A stretch of 64,000 nt of DNA. Origin: Steinernema hermaphroditum (Eukaryota; Nematoda; Chromadorea; Rhabditida; Steinernematidae). This document shows, piece after piece, positions 33,277 to 45,429 of this stretch; the stretch's first letter is position 1; every line of letters begins with the position of its first letter. The notes under the pieces were generated by a model. It was not told the origin of the DNA and did no database searches. It saw only the letters and a list, made by a program, of their open reading frames with translations. Where the stretch lies: NCBI GenBank assembly GCA_030435675.1, contig CM059623.1, positions 3,126,012 to 3,190,011 of the forward strand. The letters run 5' to 3'. A program made the translations under genes and the position numbers.

Positions 33277-35447
33277 ATGAGTGATCCCATGGCAGGTGTG
33301 TGCTTTTTCTTCTGCTCCATAAAATATCCCAATTTCAGCTCTGTCCAATGGCACAGTGCCCGAGATGGTACTTGTCCAGCCTGGCTATATGACCAGCGCA
33401 ATAGTCATCATCTCCAGCATTTTACCATCTATCATCCCAAATGTGTTCATTCTTGTGGTTGGGCTGAATAGCGGAAATATTCGGGATAAGTTCAGGGTAC
33501 GTTCATGAAGACTTTCCGATGATATCAGGTGAAATTTAGGATTCTATTGTGGCGATGACTTCTGGCAATCTGGTCAGCTCACTGGTCCCTTTAGCCTTTC
33601 ATGTCTTCTACATCGTTCTGAATCTCACCAAAACTTCGATTGGATTTTTTACGTGTTCGTTCTTCAGGCGACTTACGACAGTCTGCTACAGTCCTATGAT
33701 GTATGGATGCGTGGTAAGTCACCAGGTGAACCAAAAGAAACCCGAAAAAGTTACCTTACGGCGCCTGGATTCATTCCTTGGGACACCCTCTTGACAGACA
33801 TATAGACAGGCTCAGATAGGGTCTCTTTCTCTATCACTACAGATTCACTAGTACAAAAAAAGACCGCCACCGGAACCGTGTGTTTCTCTACCAGAGATGG
33901 GGACAAACGACTAGGACAAACGGCCAGCCTACTCAACCGATTGAAACTTTTAGCATCTTCTTATAAGTAGCCGTCGCCTTTTTGTGTTCATTGGCTAGCT
34001 TGCCTTATGAACACAATGCTCAGAAAAGCTGATATCCAATTAGAGTGAAACGTAGCCATTTCTTGTACCTAATGAACCAAAGAGTCCGAAAATTTCTACT
34101 ACAATTTCGCACTTTTTGCACAGAAAAGCATTCGTTTAAACGACGACCTTTTCAGTTGGAAAACTACAAGATTTAGCCGTGTTGCCTTAGTTGAAACGTG
34201 AGCAGAACGAAAATCTCATTGTTGTACATTTCGTCACGCAAAGATTCATGTTTCGAAACGGATTCAATGTGTAGTTTCTAAGAATGAGCGTGTCGATACA
34301 CGAAGAACTGCAACATTTGGAGATCATATAGGAGAACAAGTGTCAGAGGCGTTTGGGAATGGATGCTTTTTGTGCTCGGGAAGAACCATATGCCTTTTTT
34401 ACGCCCATTTTTGAATGTGTCTATTATGTACTGGCGCGAAGAAGCTGTCAGAAAACATAAAAAATTGGCATCCTTGTTACCTATAAAATCGTAAGTCGAA
34501 AGAGCTTTTGCTGGTTGGGGGCTTCTTACCCTGGTCGTAGCCTTCTCGGAGGAAGACTCTTTCAAGATGTGTCTTAAGAGGGAACTGTTTCTAGTAGTGG
34601 TGCAGGGATGGGGGGACAGATCAAGGAAGAGCTTTGGGATGGATCGGTCTGAGAAGGGATAAGGCGTGAATCGGGATGTCTTGAATCGATTGAAATTAAC
34701 AATGCAATGACTCTAAGATCGTGGCGGTCGATCGCTTCTTCGTCGTCTGCCGAAACTACCACTTCACACGGTCCCACATTGTGTTACTCAACATGCTTCT
34801 CATCTTCTACCCGGTACCTCAAAACACATTTTTTACTTGTAACCATTGGTAACCAATACAGGCCTTAATCTTTATCTTTCAAATGACTTCGAATCGCATT
34901 CTTGATGAAGACATCTGCGGTCCAACCCTCGTGAGCCGATATTCCTGGATGGGGGAAAGCAACAACTGGCTTCTTCTCGCTTATCCTCTCGTGGCGCTCT
35001 GTTTCAATCTCTACATCCTCTTCTTCGTCGTCCGGAAGGCAAAGAAGTTGAAGTCTTTGGGAGCCAGAGTGAGCTCTACGGACACGAACCAAGAGCTCAA
35101 AGTTGTGGTGGGCATGATTATACAGTCGATACTGCCCATCATAGCGCAGGTTCCCATGCTAGCCTCCACCATATTCTACTACAAAGGTACGACATTCCGG
35201 TGATCCATGTGTATGAAGAGGCTAACTTCTAGGGGTGGCGGTATCACGTCTCGTTTGGAACGTAAACAACGTCGTCTGGCACGTGAATCTGACCCTCAAT
35301 CCCGTCTTTACCGTACTCTTTGTCAAACAGTTCCGTGTGGCGGTCATCAAGCTATTCAAATGCATCTCAACGGTGCTTGTTTCCAACCAGCAAGTATCGT
35401 CACTGAATCACGCATCGTCTGCCTTCATGGCCACGAGGTCGAATTGA
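33277..35447 (+). CDS. Serpentine chemoreceptor D (7-TM GPCR)
   Basis: Six exons (33277-33295, 33339-33496, 33540-33713, 34718-34813, 34862-35186, 35233-35447) join in phase to 328 aa. It shares every junction with receptor C. The last two exons and the intron between them are nearly identical to those of C, whereas exon 3 is clearly diverged. The third intron is about 1 kb, against 334 nt in C. TM3 ends VAVDRFFVV, and TM7 has NPVFT. It is probably a chemoreceptor; its ligand is unknown. Confidence 0.85.
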
Positions 35448-35607
35448 ATCCATTGTAATTGAAACCTGACGGACTTATCGTCTAATTATTCATGTAGTGC
35501 ACTCCGCCATGCCATTTTATCGACTCGGAGGTCTCCGATCCCTCAATATGGGGATTGAATTATTTCTGGAACTCTGCTTTCGTATAATAACGACGTCAAG
35601 ATAAAGC

Positions 35608-35613
35608 TTTATT
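35608..35613 (-). terminator. Polyadenylation signal of the ATG10 gene
   Basis: AATAAA on the minus strand, 12 nt past the stop codon. Confidence 0.6.
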
Positions 35614-35625
35614 TGAAGGCGTAGT

Positions 35626-36312
35626 TTACACTACAGTACCCCAATCGCAGTCGAAATGGACTCCAAACTGAGAGCACATATAGGACAGCCATGACATGAC
35701 ATAGTTCTTCGACCCTTTCGCAAAAGACATAAGCTGCTCTGTTTCGCAGGGATGACACTGGTACAGGAATTGACCCGTGATGGGATGTTCCAATAGAGAT
35801 GTATGCATGCCCTCTTTCACAGCCGAATTCCAATTGAACGCTGCACAGTGCAATTCCTTTTCCAGGTCATCGAGGTAGAGCATATGCTCAGTGCCTGGAA
35901 GTGCAAGATTATGATGGAAAATGAGGATAATCAACCTTCAGTTTTGTAGCTGAACCAGAAAATTGGAACTCGATAGGTGTCGGAATAAGTTACTGATATG
36001 GTTCTTTGCAAAACTGCTCCTGATTTGGTGCTTTCGACCGTTGAAGTGTTTATCAAGTGGGACATCTCGTTTCTCTGAAAGCTGACTCTTACAAGAAGGT
36101 GGAATAATGATGGTTACCGTTTCAATGACCCAGTGTTCTCCGGCGTCGAATGACCGACATGAAACGCAACTTATTTCCTTGATGTTATCCAAGAACTCCT
36201 CTTTCGTGATCGATTGAGGCTCCGATTTGGGAGTGGAGGACAGCGTTTCGGGACCTTCAGGGTCAGAGCACTCAACCGGCTCGATTCCTTCGATTCCGAA
36301 CATTGAGGGCAT
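35626..36312 (-). CDS. atg-10: ATG10, autophagy E2-like conjugating enzyme
   Basis: Three exons (36118-36312, 35936-36074, 35626-35894) join in phase to 200 aa, close to the usual size of ATG10. The family transfers the ubiquitin-like protein ATG12 to ATG5, a step needed to build autophagosomes in the cytoplasm. The C-terminal half carries the signature of this fold: a YRVPIFWF strand, then HPITG, then HPCET with the catalytic Cys. A helix YVMSWLS follows, as in other ATG10 proteins. The start at 36312 follows a CAG acceptor that may receive a spliced leader. An upstream in-frame extension to 36378 is possible but unlikely. ATG3 is excluded by size and by the sequence around HPC. Confidence 0.8.
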
Positions 36313-36399
36313 TATTGGCTGCAAGTGATGATGATTTGTATTTATGGGAAAGGTTCTGGGAAAAGAGCGATGCGACACATATGGATCATTCCTTGGTTT

Positions 36400-38600
36400 A
36401 CTTATTTACATTATTCTGTTATTTAGATCTGCGATGACAGATGGTGCCATCTTGGGTACTTCTCTGGGCCACCTAAAGTGTGATTTTTCCATTCTTTTAT
36501 TCGAATGCAGGATTGTGTTCACCATAATCAGATGAACTGCCTCCTATTGCTTCATTTCACCCGCCTTCAGCATCCGTAATGCAACATCCTCTGGTACAAT
36601 TGCTCTAGGAATCGACTTTCCAGAGGGGACGGTTCAAATCTCAAGAGGGACGGTCGAAACGACTGTATACCAGAAACAAGGACCCAGTTCATTTCACCAA
36701 GTGGGGACTCCCCAATCGAAATCCAATCGAACGCCTCCCCACTGGGGAATTGCCTAATTCCGATCTGTGCTTTGTAGTTGTTTAATTAGATCAATGTTGA
36801 TGTGAGATTTTGGCCGGTGGGAAAACGAGCCGTTTTGCGGTGTGAATTAACAAGACCGCCTCAAAATGGCTGCTAGTGCTTTATTCTGCACAAACGCTAT
36901 CAAAAATCTAGCATCCCCACTTACTAGACCACACTTGAAAGGGCAAAACCGTTGAAATGGGATCGAAAAACGCACATTTCCACAGAAAAACGGCGAAAAC
37001 GAAAACAAAATCCGAACTTCGTCCATTTCCATATCGCATTTCGATGAAAAAATTCAAATTCTGCTCATGTGCAAGCGGCGGCGCTGTCCCTCTTATTGCC
37101 GTCGTGACCAGTTTGCATTCCACTCTCTTCCTGTCCATCGGCCGCCCGTCAAGGTCACGTCAGCGGCCATCGATTCGCCGCCTGTGTGACTCACTTGCCC
37201 GCCTTTTTTGAACATCTCTTCGTGGCGGGACCCGCCAGACGGCGGCAAGCGGGAGGTGGCGAACGTGGATGCTCTGCAAGGTTTTGAATTGGCGCATTCG
37301 AAATTTAAGAAGTTCGAGATTTCTTCTCTTGGAATTTCTTTTGAGCGAATTTCGGCTGGATGTAAGCGTGTTCGCTGAGGCGACAACCTACGGGAAGTGT
37401 GAAAAAGTGCGAGAAGCGCAATTTCGGTATTTTTGCGCCTGGAAATTCGGCGAGATCTGTTTCATTACGCAATTTTCGGTTTTCGCCTCGTAGAATTCTG
37501 GATGAAATGATTTCAGTTCAGTTAGTTTTGCTTTCAAACTCTGAATTCCTAATCGTACAGCTGACATTGCTAGTTTAGCGTATTTGCGCGTTAGGCTTTT
37601 AGGCGCGCAAATACAAGATAGGTGTTCTTTCTCAAATTGGGTTGGTGATATGCGATAAGATTTGTCGGCTTGACCACTTTCTGAGTTTATCATTGTTCTC
37701 CTTAGTGCTGTTAGGAGTCGAAAGTTAGTTAATTATCCAAACAGCGCGAAGCGATTATATCCTCGATATGCGAACATGACTTCAGGCTCATTCGAAGAAT
37801 TGAAAACCGATGGAAACCTGCGGAAATCGTAGAAGTGCGAGTGATCTCTGTTTCTAGATTTGACCAAAACCTTGAAAAGTACTTTAGGCATTTTGTCACG
37901 TTAAATTTAGAAATTTTGATTCGTTTTTGGCTCAATTGTATAAGTGCTATAGAAGTTAATCGTTTGTTTGGCTTTCTATTTGATTGCCGTGAAGAAGGGG
38001 AATACATGTGAAGTTGTCGTTCAGTGTCCACATACTGTTCTCTCCCTATGCCTTTTTTCTGTCAAATACCATTTGGAGATGTACAAGCTGCTTTCCCTTT
38101 GAACGCACTGCAAAGAACGTGCACAGAGAGAAGTTCGTTTGCTGAAACTAGCAATGTCTCCATCAAAACAGTTTGTTGGTTTGGTGGCGGACAGCAAACA
38201 GTTCGTATGATTGAGAGAGCGCAATCGTTATGTTTGGTTTTAGGTGGTAATCCGCGCGAAGCAGTGTTGAAGAGGGTTTACAGATGTTGCGCGCAGCTCA
38301 AAGAGTGGGAATGGTTCTCATCTCATCTGAATTCTGAATGGTTTTGAATGGTTCTCATCTCATCTGATAGTAGCTATGATGTTGTATTTTCCTTCTCCAG
38401 CGAATGTTTCCGGTATTATCGCCTTTTTGTGCATAGTGATTGACGAGTTTTTCCACTCTTGGCGCGTCTTATCTTATCTCCGCCAGAAGAGTAAACCAAG
38501 AAGCGCGTTTGTTGGTCTTATTTGCGTGACTCCATTGGCGGGTTTTACCATCGTTTGAAAACGCGTAAACATTTTTTCTCTTTACGATATTTATCTTGGT
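36400..38600. other. Intergenic stretch between ATG10 and anillin
   Basis: No gene is supported. The genes are divergent, so promoters of both are expected. Open frames at 36957-37211 and 37093-37386 overlap on opposite strands without protein features. Confidence 0.4.
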
Positions 38601-38631
38601 GAGTCGTTACAGAGTGCAGTTTGCAATAATA

Positions 38632-41600
38632 ATGGCCGACGAACCAGAAATGTGGGACAAAAGCACGCTTGAAATCCTGCAGAAAGCGCGTGACCGCCAG
38701 GAAGAACTCACGAAAGAAAAGGAAAACCTCACCAGCACGTCGTCATCTCCTACAGCACCACTCAACAAGACTTCTTTGAAGGACAAATTCGCTCATTTGT
38801 CGCAAGCTGTCGATGACTTCGACTACAGCTCATCTCCCGGGACTCGGGACAAAGGAAGCTATTTGCAGGGACCGCAGAAACGTGTCAGTATGGCTGGCGT
38901 TGAAGTAAGTCCATCATCCATGGCAAGCGCTAAAGATCTACGATTCAGACTCGCCCCGATGTTCTCTTCTGTCCAGGTGCGAAGTCCAGCCCCGTTAAGT
39001 CGAACACGATTGCTGAAGCAAACGAGGCCGTTGAGAAACCCAAGAAAAAGGTCCACTACGCTTATCCAGAGCGCTACAACGCCTATGCGGACGACTCGTC
39101 TGTGTTCCAGTCGACGTCAACGGAAGAGTCCCATCCACGATCAAGTGGTTCCGACGTCAATGAGACCACACAAGGACCTCTGGAATCAACCTGTATCGAT
39201 GGATCCACTGGGTCGCGCCAGTACGCGCAGGTTCACTTCTCATCGAAGGTTTGTTCGCTTCGCCAAGGCTTCAGCTTAACGCTTCCTCCCTCTTTAGAGC
39301 ACTCCCCGAACATCGTCAACTACGTCCATTAAAAATGTAGGTTTTCCCCTGTTTCCTTTGCTCCTCCATTTCAGAGCGTCTTTGTGGCAAGTATTTCATA
39401 GCCTCTATTGATTTGTTTCTTTTAGTTCTCGCCTATATCGTCTGATAAGCCCTTGTTCGATGAAGCGCCGTCGCCTATTGTGATCCCACAAGGCGAAGAA
39501 GCTGATGATGAAGTGTTCGACGAAGGCGATGAAAAGGTTTGTGAAAGGCACGTTACGATAAGACTAATTCCGTCATTTCTAGAGTGAACGCACACTCACA
39601 GAAGCTGTTCTCGCCAATGTGAAGGCGAAGTCAATCGCTGAGCAGTTTGAAGAGCGCTCGCGTCAGGCAACTGCTGGAGGCACTGGTGCAGTCCTCCGCA
39701 AGCCGACCAAGTTCCCAACAACACCGATGCCTCCTCGCCAGCCAGCACCTTCCAAGATCACGGCCGGTGCCGCTTCCAAGAATCCTTACATCGAGGAAAA
39801 GCACATTGGCAGTGTTAAGTCCCTCATGACGCGCTGGGAGGTCAGCTCTGCCACCGGAGCTCCGTTGCATCCTGATCAGTCCGCCGATGAGCTGCTCAAG
39901 GCTGCTGTTACTATGGCTCGTGCAGTCAACAAGCCGAAGTTCTTTGCGAAGCCAAGGCCGGAACATCCAGTGAAGTCCATCGAGCAGCCTGAGCCAGTAA
40001 AAGAGCCTGAACCAGTGAAGGAGCCTGAGCCGGTAACGGAGCCTGAACAGCCCGCTCCGGTCCCAATGGAAGGAGTTGTGGCCAGCGCCATACCTCCAGC
40101 GAAGCAAGCCGAACTTGAGATGCTCGGTGAGCACAACGAGGACTCTCCCATCCAGAAGTCTCCTCGTCTGAACATCAGTCAAACCTCCGTGCACGATACT
40201 TCTTCCGCCACTTCTACTGGCCTTGAAGAGCTCGAAGTCGCTGAGGAGGATGACTTGATCGATGATGGCGATTCGGAATCGGATAGCAGCAATGCCATAC
40301 CTAAGGAGCTCGGCGAAGACAGCTATATCGACAAGGCATTTGGATTCATGGATGGATCTCCGTACAAAGCATCCAGCTCCACTCGATTGGCTCCCTTAGC
40401 TCATGCGGAAACATTCGCCACTCCCCACTCTGTGATGACAGATACAGAAACCGAGAGCCTCCTCGACGCAATCAACACCGAAGTTCGCAATAAGGTCGGT
40501 ACTCCGGCAGCTTCCGCTCGACGACTGGACAACACGTCAACACCTCATCTGGCCCATTCGATCAGCTTCTACCGAAAACGCCGAGTCGATGTGACGCCTA
40601 GATCTGCTCTTATCCAAGTGGGAACGCCTAAGCCGTCGCTGATGGCAGTTACGGAAGTGGAATCGCCAGAAAAGGAAGATATTGACCGGTCTCGCTTGGA
40701 TGCTATGCTCAAACGTATTAATGAAGCTATCGCCGTTGAAGAAGAACACATCAAACAAGCCACCCGAGCCTATTCGATCTGTCGGGACACACCGGAATTC
40801 CGTGGTAGTCGTGAAGAGGCATGTTTTATACGTTCTAACTGTTATGCCATGAGTTCCATTCCAGGTTGAAGGCCAACGTGCTCTCTTGATATCGCAAGAG
40901 CGCCGGAAAGCTTTGATGGTCGAGCGTGACCGTCTTGTTCGGCACCCACAAGAAGCGCGTGTTGTGGGACCCCGCGGCTCGCTCGTCATATCTCAGATGA
41001 CCTTCCGACTCACCCGTGAATTTGTCAATCATCACATTAACGCTAACAACGGTGAGTTCGAATTGAAGCTTGAACGGTACTAAATCTTAGCTAATTCCAG
41101 ATGGAACGCTCTACTACTTCATCGTGCTCATCAAACGCGACGATGTCGTTGAGCATACCACTATGGTCACCAGCGATGATGGTCTGCGACATGGCCACAT
41201 CGACTTCCCGCACTACTTGAACTTGAAGGGTCTGCGTCCTGACTTCAAAATCCGTCTTGAACTGCACGGATTGGTAGGTTATCTTTGGGGTTTTCATTCA
41301 ATTGAATGGGATTATTTCAGAAAACACAGCGCGAGCTGATCTCGCACAACGAAAAGTACCGCTCACGGAAAGGATCACAATCGAAAGGAGGAAAGCATTC
41401 GAAATCCTTCAGCGCCTCACAAGGCTCAACTCTCTGTATGTCATTGAGTAGGTGCATGCAGCTTTACCCCCAGCTTGTAAAGTTCCGCATGTTCTTACCA
41501 CCATCCAAGTTGCACTGCTAATTTCCAATGTTTAGCCGGATTCATCACATCTCCCGGAGCGCCCCCTTCTGTGATCGACGCTGCGTTCCAAAAGCTTGGT

Positions 41601-42200
41601 GAACTGAATCTGGACATAAATTCAGTCAAGCTGCAGAAGTTCGCTCTTGCTGATGCCCACTACCCGCTGGACGGCTCCTGTGTTATCAAGATGCGTTCGT
41701 ACGCCGAGGAGAACCACGCAGTGAATCACAGAGGCTTTGTGAGCTTGTACGAGATTGTTCAAGATTTCTCGTCCTGGAGCCGACTGTGGTGCTCACTCAC
41801 TGACGGCAAGCTGCGATTCTGGCGGTATCCCGAGGATGAAGACGTCAAGGTTGGAACTTAGTGAGCGAGACAAACAGATTCATTTCGTCTTTTTCCAGGA
41901 TACTTATGCAGAATTCGATATGCGCTGGTGCCTCAACGAAGTGGTCCCAACGCCTGAAGATGTCAAGTCCTTCCAACACTCTATGCAGATGGATTTAAAT
42001 TTGCCAGCAAACGATAAAAGGGGCCCACAAAAGATGCGGTATGTCTCAGATAGACTGGGTGCAAGCTTGCTTACAACTGACTTTTTAGTGTCTTGCTGGC
42101 TGCTGACACGAAGGAAGCAATGAACGGCTGGATCACCGCGCTGAACAAAACGATTAGAAACCTCTTATTATGGACCGGAGGAAGCGGTGGAAACCGATGA
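38632..42200 (+). CDS. ani-1: Anillin, cytokinesis scaffold
   Basis: Eleven exons (38632-38887, 38977-39248, 39298-39336, 39426-39536, 39583-40818, 40865-41051, 41101-41273, 41321-41435, 41536-41849, 41899-42038, 42089-42200) sum to 984 aa. Anillins link actin, myosin, septins and RhoA at the contractile ring. The N-terminal two thirds are low-complexity, with an acidic/Pro repeat (EPVKEPEPV) near residue 360. From about 635 come a basic helix and the anillin homology region (DGTLYYFIVLIK, YLNLKGLRPDF). A C-terminal PH domain begins near 863 (GFVSLYE, WSRLWCSL) and ends in the AAxTKEAMNGWI helix. The first donor is ambiguous: GAA/GTAAGT at 38905 looks stronger but breaks the frame. The intron at 40819 is GC-AG. 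Which ANI paralogue this is remains uncertain. Confidence 0.88.
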
Positions 42201-42274
42201 GCGCGAAGTTTTTTTGCAAAGTCCGCGATTTATTATGTTGTGATACTCAAGAGTGTTGGTAATATCCAGTGTTG

Positions 42275-42280
42275 AATAAA
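42275..42280 (+). terminator. Polyadenylation signal of anillin
   Basis: AATAAA 75 nt after the anillin stop codon. Confidence 0.65.
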
Positions 42281-43048
42281 CCTTTAGCGTCTCTCATTGG
42301 TCTTTATCACCATCTACATATCGTTGGCTATGTCTTGTTCAGTTCGATGTCTACACTTGCAGTCAGACAGCTTTTGTCTATTACACTGGTCATGGATCGT
42401 TTGCATTTGTTTACAGCACATATCACTGGTCTACATAGACGACCAACATATACAATGGTCTATCACACAATTTTGACGTCTGAAAGCAGCAGAAACAGTC
42501 AAGAAAGCGCTAGTCTAGCAAAGTTGATTCAGAGTAGAGTCTGCGTTGATCGTCTAGACGTTCATTGACATCAAACTAGCCAGACTCGTTTCAAACGCCG
42601 GCAGTGTCTAATCGTTTGTATATCCCTGGCTGTACATCATGTCGGTCTCAGATCTCTGCACCTGTTGCTGTCAGACAGTATTTGTCGACTCGCCTCTCGA
42701 TTTGTGGTCTACCGCTGATTTTTCTGCCACCACCGCGTCGCAGATAATTGGTGTTGTTCGCCAACGGTGTGGTAATTCCCACTAATCGGTGCCGGCTCCG
42801 CTTCGAGGCAATTTGCGCCAGTGTTGATGACATCACTCAACCCATCCTGTTTCGCCAACTTGACGGCTTCCGGGGACGTGCCTTAACACCGAGTTGGTCC
42901 CTGCATCAGAGATCATTAATCTCTTCGTTTGACGCCTTTTCCTTTCTTATCAGATGAAGCATGCAGTGCCGAGTTTGATCGATGTCGAAGGGTGTCGCGC
43001 TGAAGGTGTCAAGACCAAATACACACAGAGACACCCTGGAACACCGAG

Positions 43049-43150
43049 GGAGCCGTAGTTCCATCCATCTGGCCAAGAAGCTATTTACCGCCGCCCATCC
43101 ATCCGCGCTACCAAGAAGATTCGCTGGAACGGCGATGTTTGCGCCGCCAA
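43049..43150 (+). repeat. Dispersed repeat R3, copy 1
   Basis: GGGAGCCGTAGTTCCATCC, then ATCTGGCCAAGAAGCT and following sequence, recurs at 45268-45365 with about 80% agreement by eye. The shared frame reads GSRSSIHLAKKLFT in both, so a former coding origin is possible. Confidence 0.65.
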
Positions 43151-43760
43151 CCACACCGAAGATTTGGGAGTTCACACATTTGTGCACAAGTCGTGCTAGT
43201 GAGTCATAAAAAGTTCATAGATCTCGAATTTTTCGGTATTCCTATCATCCGAGTGAGTCATATTGCGATCTTTGGCAACGATCCCCATTACGGTAGATCC
43301 CGGGATAATCTGAAGGGCAGCATATACTAGATTCCGCTAGTATTCGCTAGCATCGGTTACAGTTACGAAGAAAATTCAACAATCCGTAAAATAATCTAAG
43401 AAACAACTCAACAAGAGTCACACTTCGAAACGAAACCTAACATTCGTCACGGATGCAAGGACACTGGGCTTGCCATGTGACACTGAACCTGCTCCTGGCC
43501 TGATTCACAAATACCGATCACACAGCTAGTTGTTAGACGAAGGTCGCAATTCTGCTTTAGGTAGGAATCGAAAAATTTGAGATCAGAGAACTTCGATTCT
43601 GGTCCCCAATGTGGCTTCTAGAGGTATTATGCTTAAAGAGCAGGTGTGGTGGCCTACGGTGGAAACGTAGTCGTAAGTGGAAAACAGAGAAGAGGAGTGG
43701 ACGTCCTAGCCTGTGTGCAAAGCTGAAGTGCAAACCAGAATCCCGAAAACATCGGGTCCG

Positions 43761-43955
43761 GACATTTGAGTCCCAGACATTTGAGTCCCAGACATTTGAG
43801 TCCCGGACACAGAGCCCCGACGAAACGGTTGAGTTTGAGTTAACTTCTTGGATATTTGCTTAGCAATTTGATGCGCTATGATTCACGTTGGACGTTTCTG
43901 CCGTTTACGGATGTTACCGTTTCGTCGGAGCTCTGTGTCTGGGACTCAAATGTCT
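43761..43955. repeat. Tandem 15-mer array and foldback
   Basis: ACATTTGAGTCCCRG occurs three times in tandem from 43762. The last unit continues into GGACACAGAGCCCCGACGAAACGG, whose near-perfect inverse lies at 43918-43952. Confidence 0.65.
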
Positions 43956-44994
43956 CAACGCCCATGACGATCGACGCCGGCAGATGCACGGCATTGGCCA
44001 TAGAACAGCACCGGCGTCTACTATCTCTGTGCGGAGTAGTCTTATAGAGGGTCGATTGTCGAGAGTTCGTTTGCACCGGTGTGAAGAGAGGCAGACAAAC
44101 AGAGAAAATTTCCGACTACAGTGAACAGAGTTGTCCGGGAACATGAAACGTTTAATGCTAATTGGTCTCGAGCGGCTGTGAGATTTTAAAACCGAATTTA
44201 AAAATCTGGAATCTATTGTCCATATAACCAGTATGCAGCACAAGCTGACGAACGAACCGAACCGATTGATTACTGTGTACTGTGTGCTATGGGACTGGAC
44301 CGCACAGACTACAGTAGAAAGCATTTACCGCATTCTGCACTAGTTTCCATCTCACAGCGCATCCATGAATACTCTTTCCCCTCTATTAATAACACATTTT
44401 CCACATATATAGCCCCGAGACTCTAATTTCCTTCCTATTTCCACGTCACCGCCTCCCTAAATACCCCCTCTTTCACATTTCCACCACCCTAACGTCGTTG
44501 GACAAACAAAAAACTGACCAAAGCGTCGCGGCATTAGGCAACAAACAGCGTGGCGTCATCGTTTTTTGAAGACAAACCGGTCACCTTTTGTGTCCTCGTT
44601 CCCCAAAGGCCGTCTTCGCTCAATTTCACACCGCCAGTGATGTCATCCCGAGGCGCCGCCCCGCACTGCCGCCGAGTGATCTTTGCTTTCATCCCTGCGC
44701 GATATAACGCGCGAATTCCGGCGCAGTTTTTGGATTTCCCGTTTTGTCGTCGATTGTTCGTCTGTTGGTTTGTTGGTGCAGCTGGAGTGCAGCTGTTGGC
44801 CGACGGCTTCTTGACGTGTTTGTACTTTCCTTGATGTGCTTTGTAAACAAATGGGGAATTTGGCGACTATTGTGGGATGAGGGGGAAGTGGACAGGGATA
44901 TTGATAGAATGGCCCATTTTAAGGTAAAATAAGGAGTTGCGACTTGGAAAAGTCATTCCGAATGTAGTCAACTTCACATGGTTGTCTGTTGTCG

Positions 44995-45068
44995 GCCGCC
45001 ATAGCTCAGTCGGTTAGAGCGTGGGTCTAATAAGTCCAAGGTCGCAGGTTCGACCCCTGCTGGCGGCA
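44995..45068 (+). tRNA. tRNA-Ile(AAT)
   Basis: Acceptor GCCGCCA/TGGCGGC, anticodon stem TGGGT/GTCCA (with G-U pairs) around loop CTAATAA (AAT), T arm GCAGG-TTCGACC-CCTGC, then a TTTTT run. Confidence 0.95.
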
Positions 45069-45267
45069 AATCGTTTTTGCGCTGTTCGCAGTATTTAATA
45101 TTTAAAGGCATATTAAAAAAACTTATCGTTTCCGATGGATTTTCAAAAACATGTAGAGGCAACCGCAGTTTCATTGAAAAAAAGTAAAAGGTGGGGTCTT
45201 TCATGCGCCACCGATCGGCCGGGTCGTCCGTCGTTAACCCCAAATCCTAAAAGGTCTGGAGCATCAG

Positions 45268-45365
45268 GGAGCCGTAGTTCCATCCACCTGGCCAAGAAGC
45301 TCTTTACCGTCGTCCGAGCATCCGTGCCACCAGAAGATGGCACTACACTTGAACGCCAAAATTGG
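45268..45365 (+). repeat. Dispersed repeat R3, copy 2
   Basis: The second copy of the 43049-43150 repeat. It lies about 200 bp downstream of tRNA-Ile. Confidence 0.65.
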
Positions 45366-45429
45366 CTCATTTCTTCCCGTCCGCATTGGACCGTACGGAC
45401 AGTCCTAACGGATGGACCATCTATTGGGT

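Larger units (their letters stand above)
42285..44990. other. Long gene-poor stretch
   Basis: No gene could be supported. It contains a dispersed repeat (43049-43150), a tandem CATTTGAGTCCCAGA array with a foldback (43761-43955) and a fragment resembling 30748-30804. Confidence 0.45.

Noticed and set aside
33400..33720. A suspected one-base frameshift in exon 3 of receptor D
   Set aside because: Rechecking codons against positions showed a continuous frame; the apparent extra base was my own reading error.
38905..38976. Anillin first donor at GAA/GTAAGT (38905)
   Set aside because: It matches the donor consensus better than A/GTATGG at 38888, but joining it to the acceptor at 38976 puts the next exon in a frame unlike anillin. 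It was kept only as a noted alternative.
39631..40194. 187-codon minus-strand frame
   Set aside because: It lies opposite the large anillin exon, whose frame is supported by homology and splicing.
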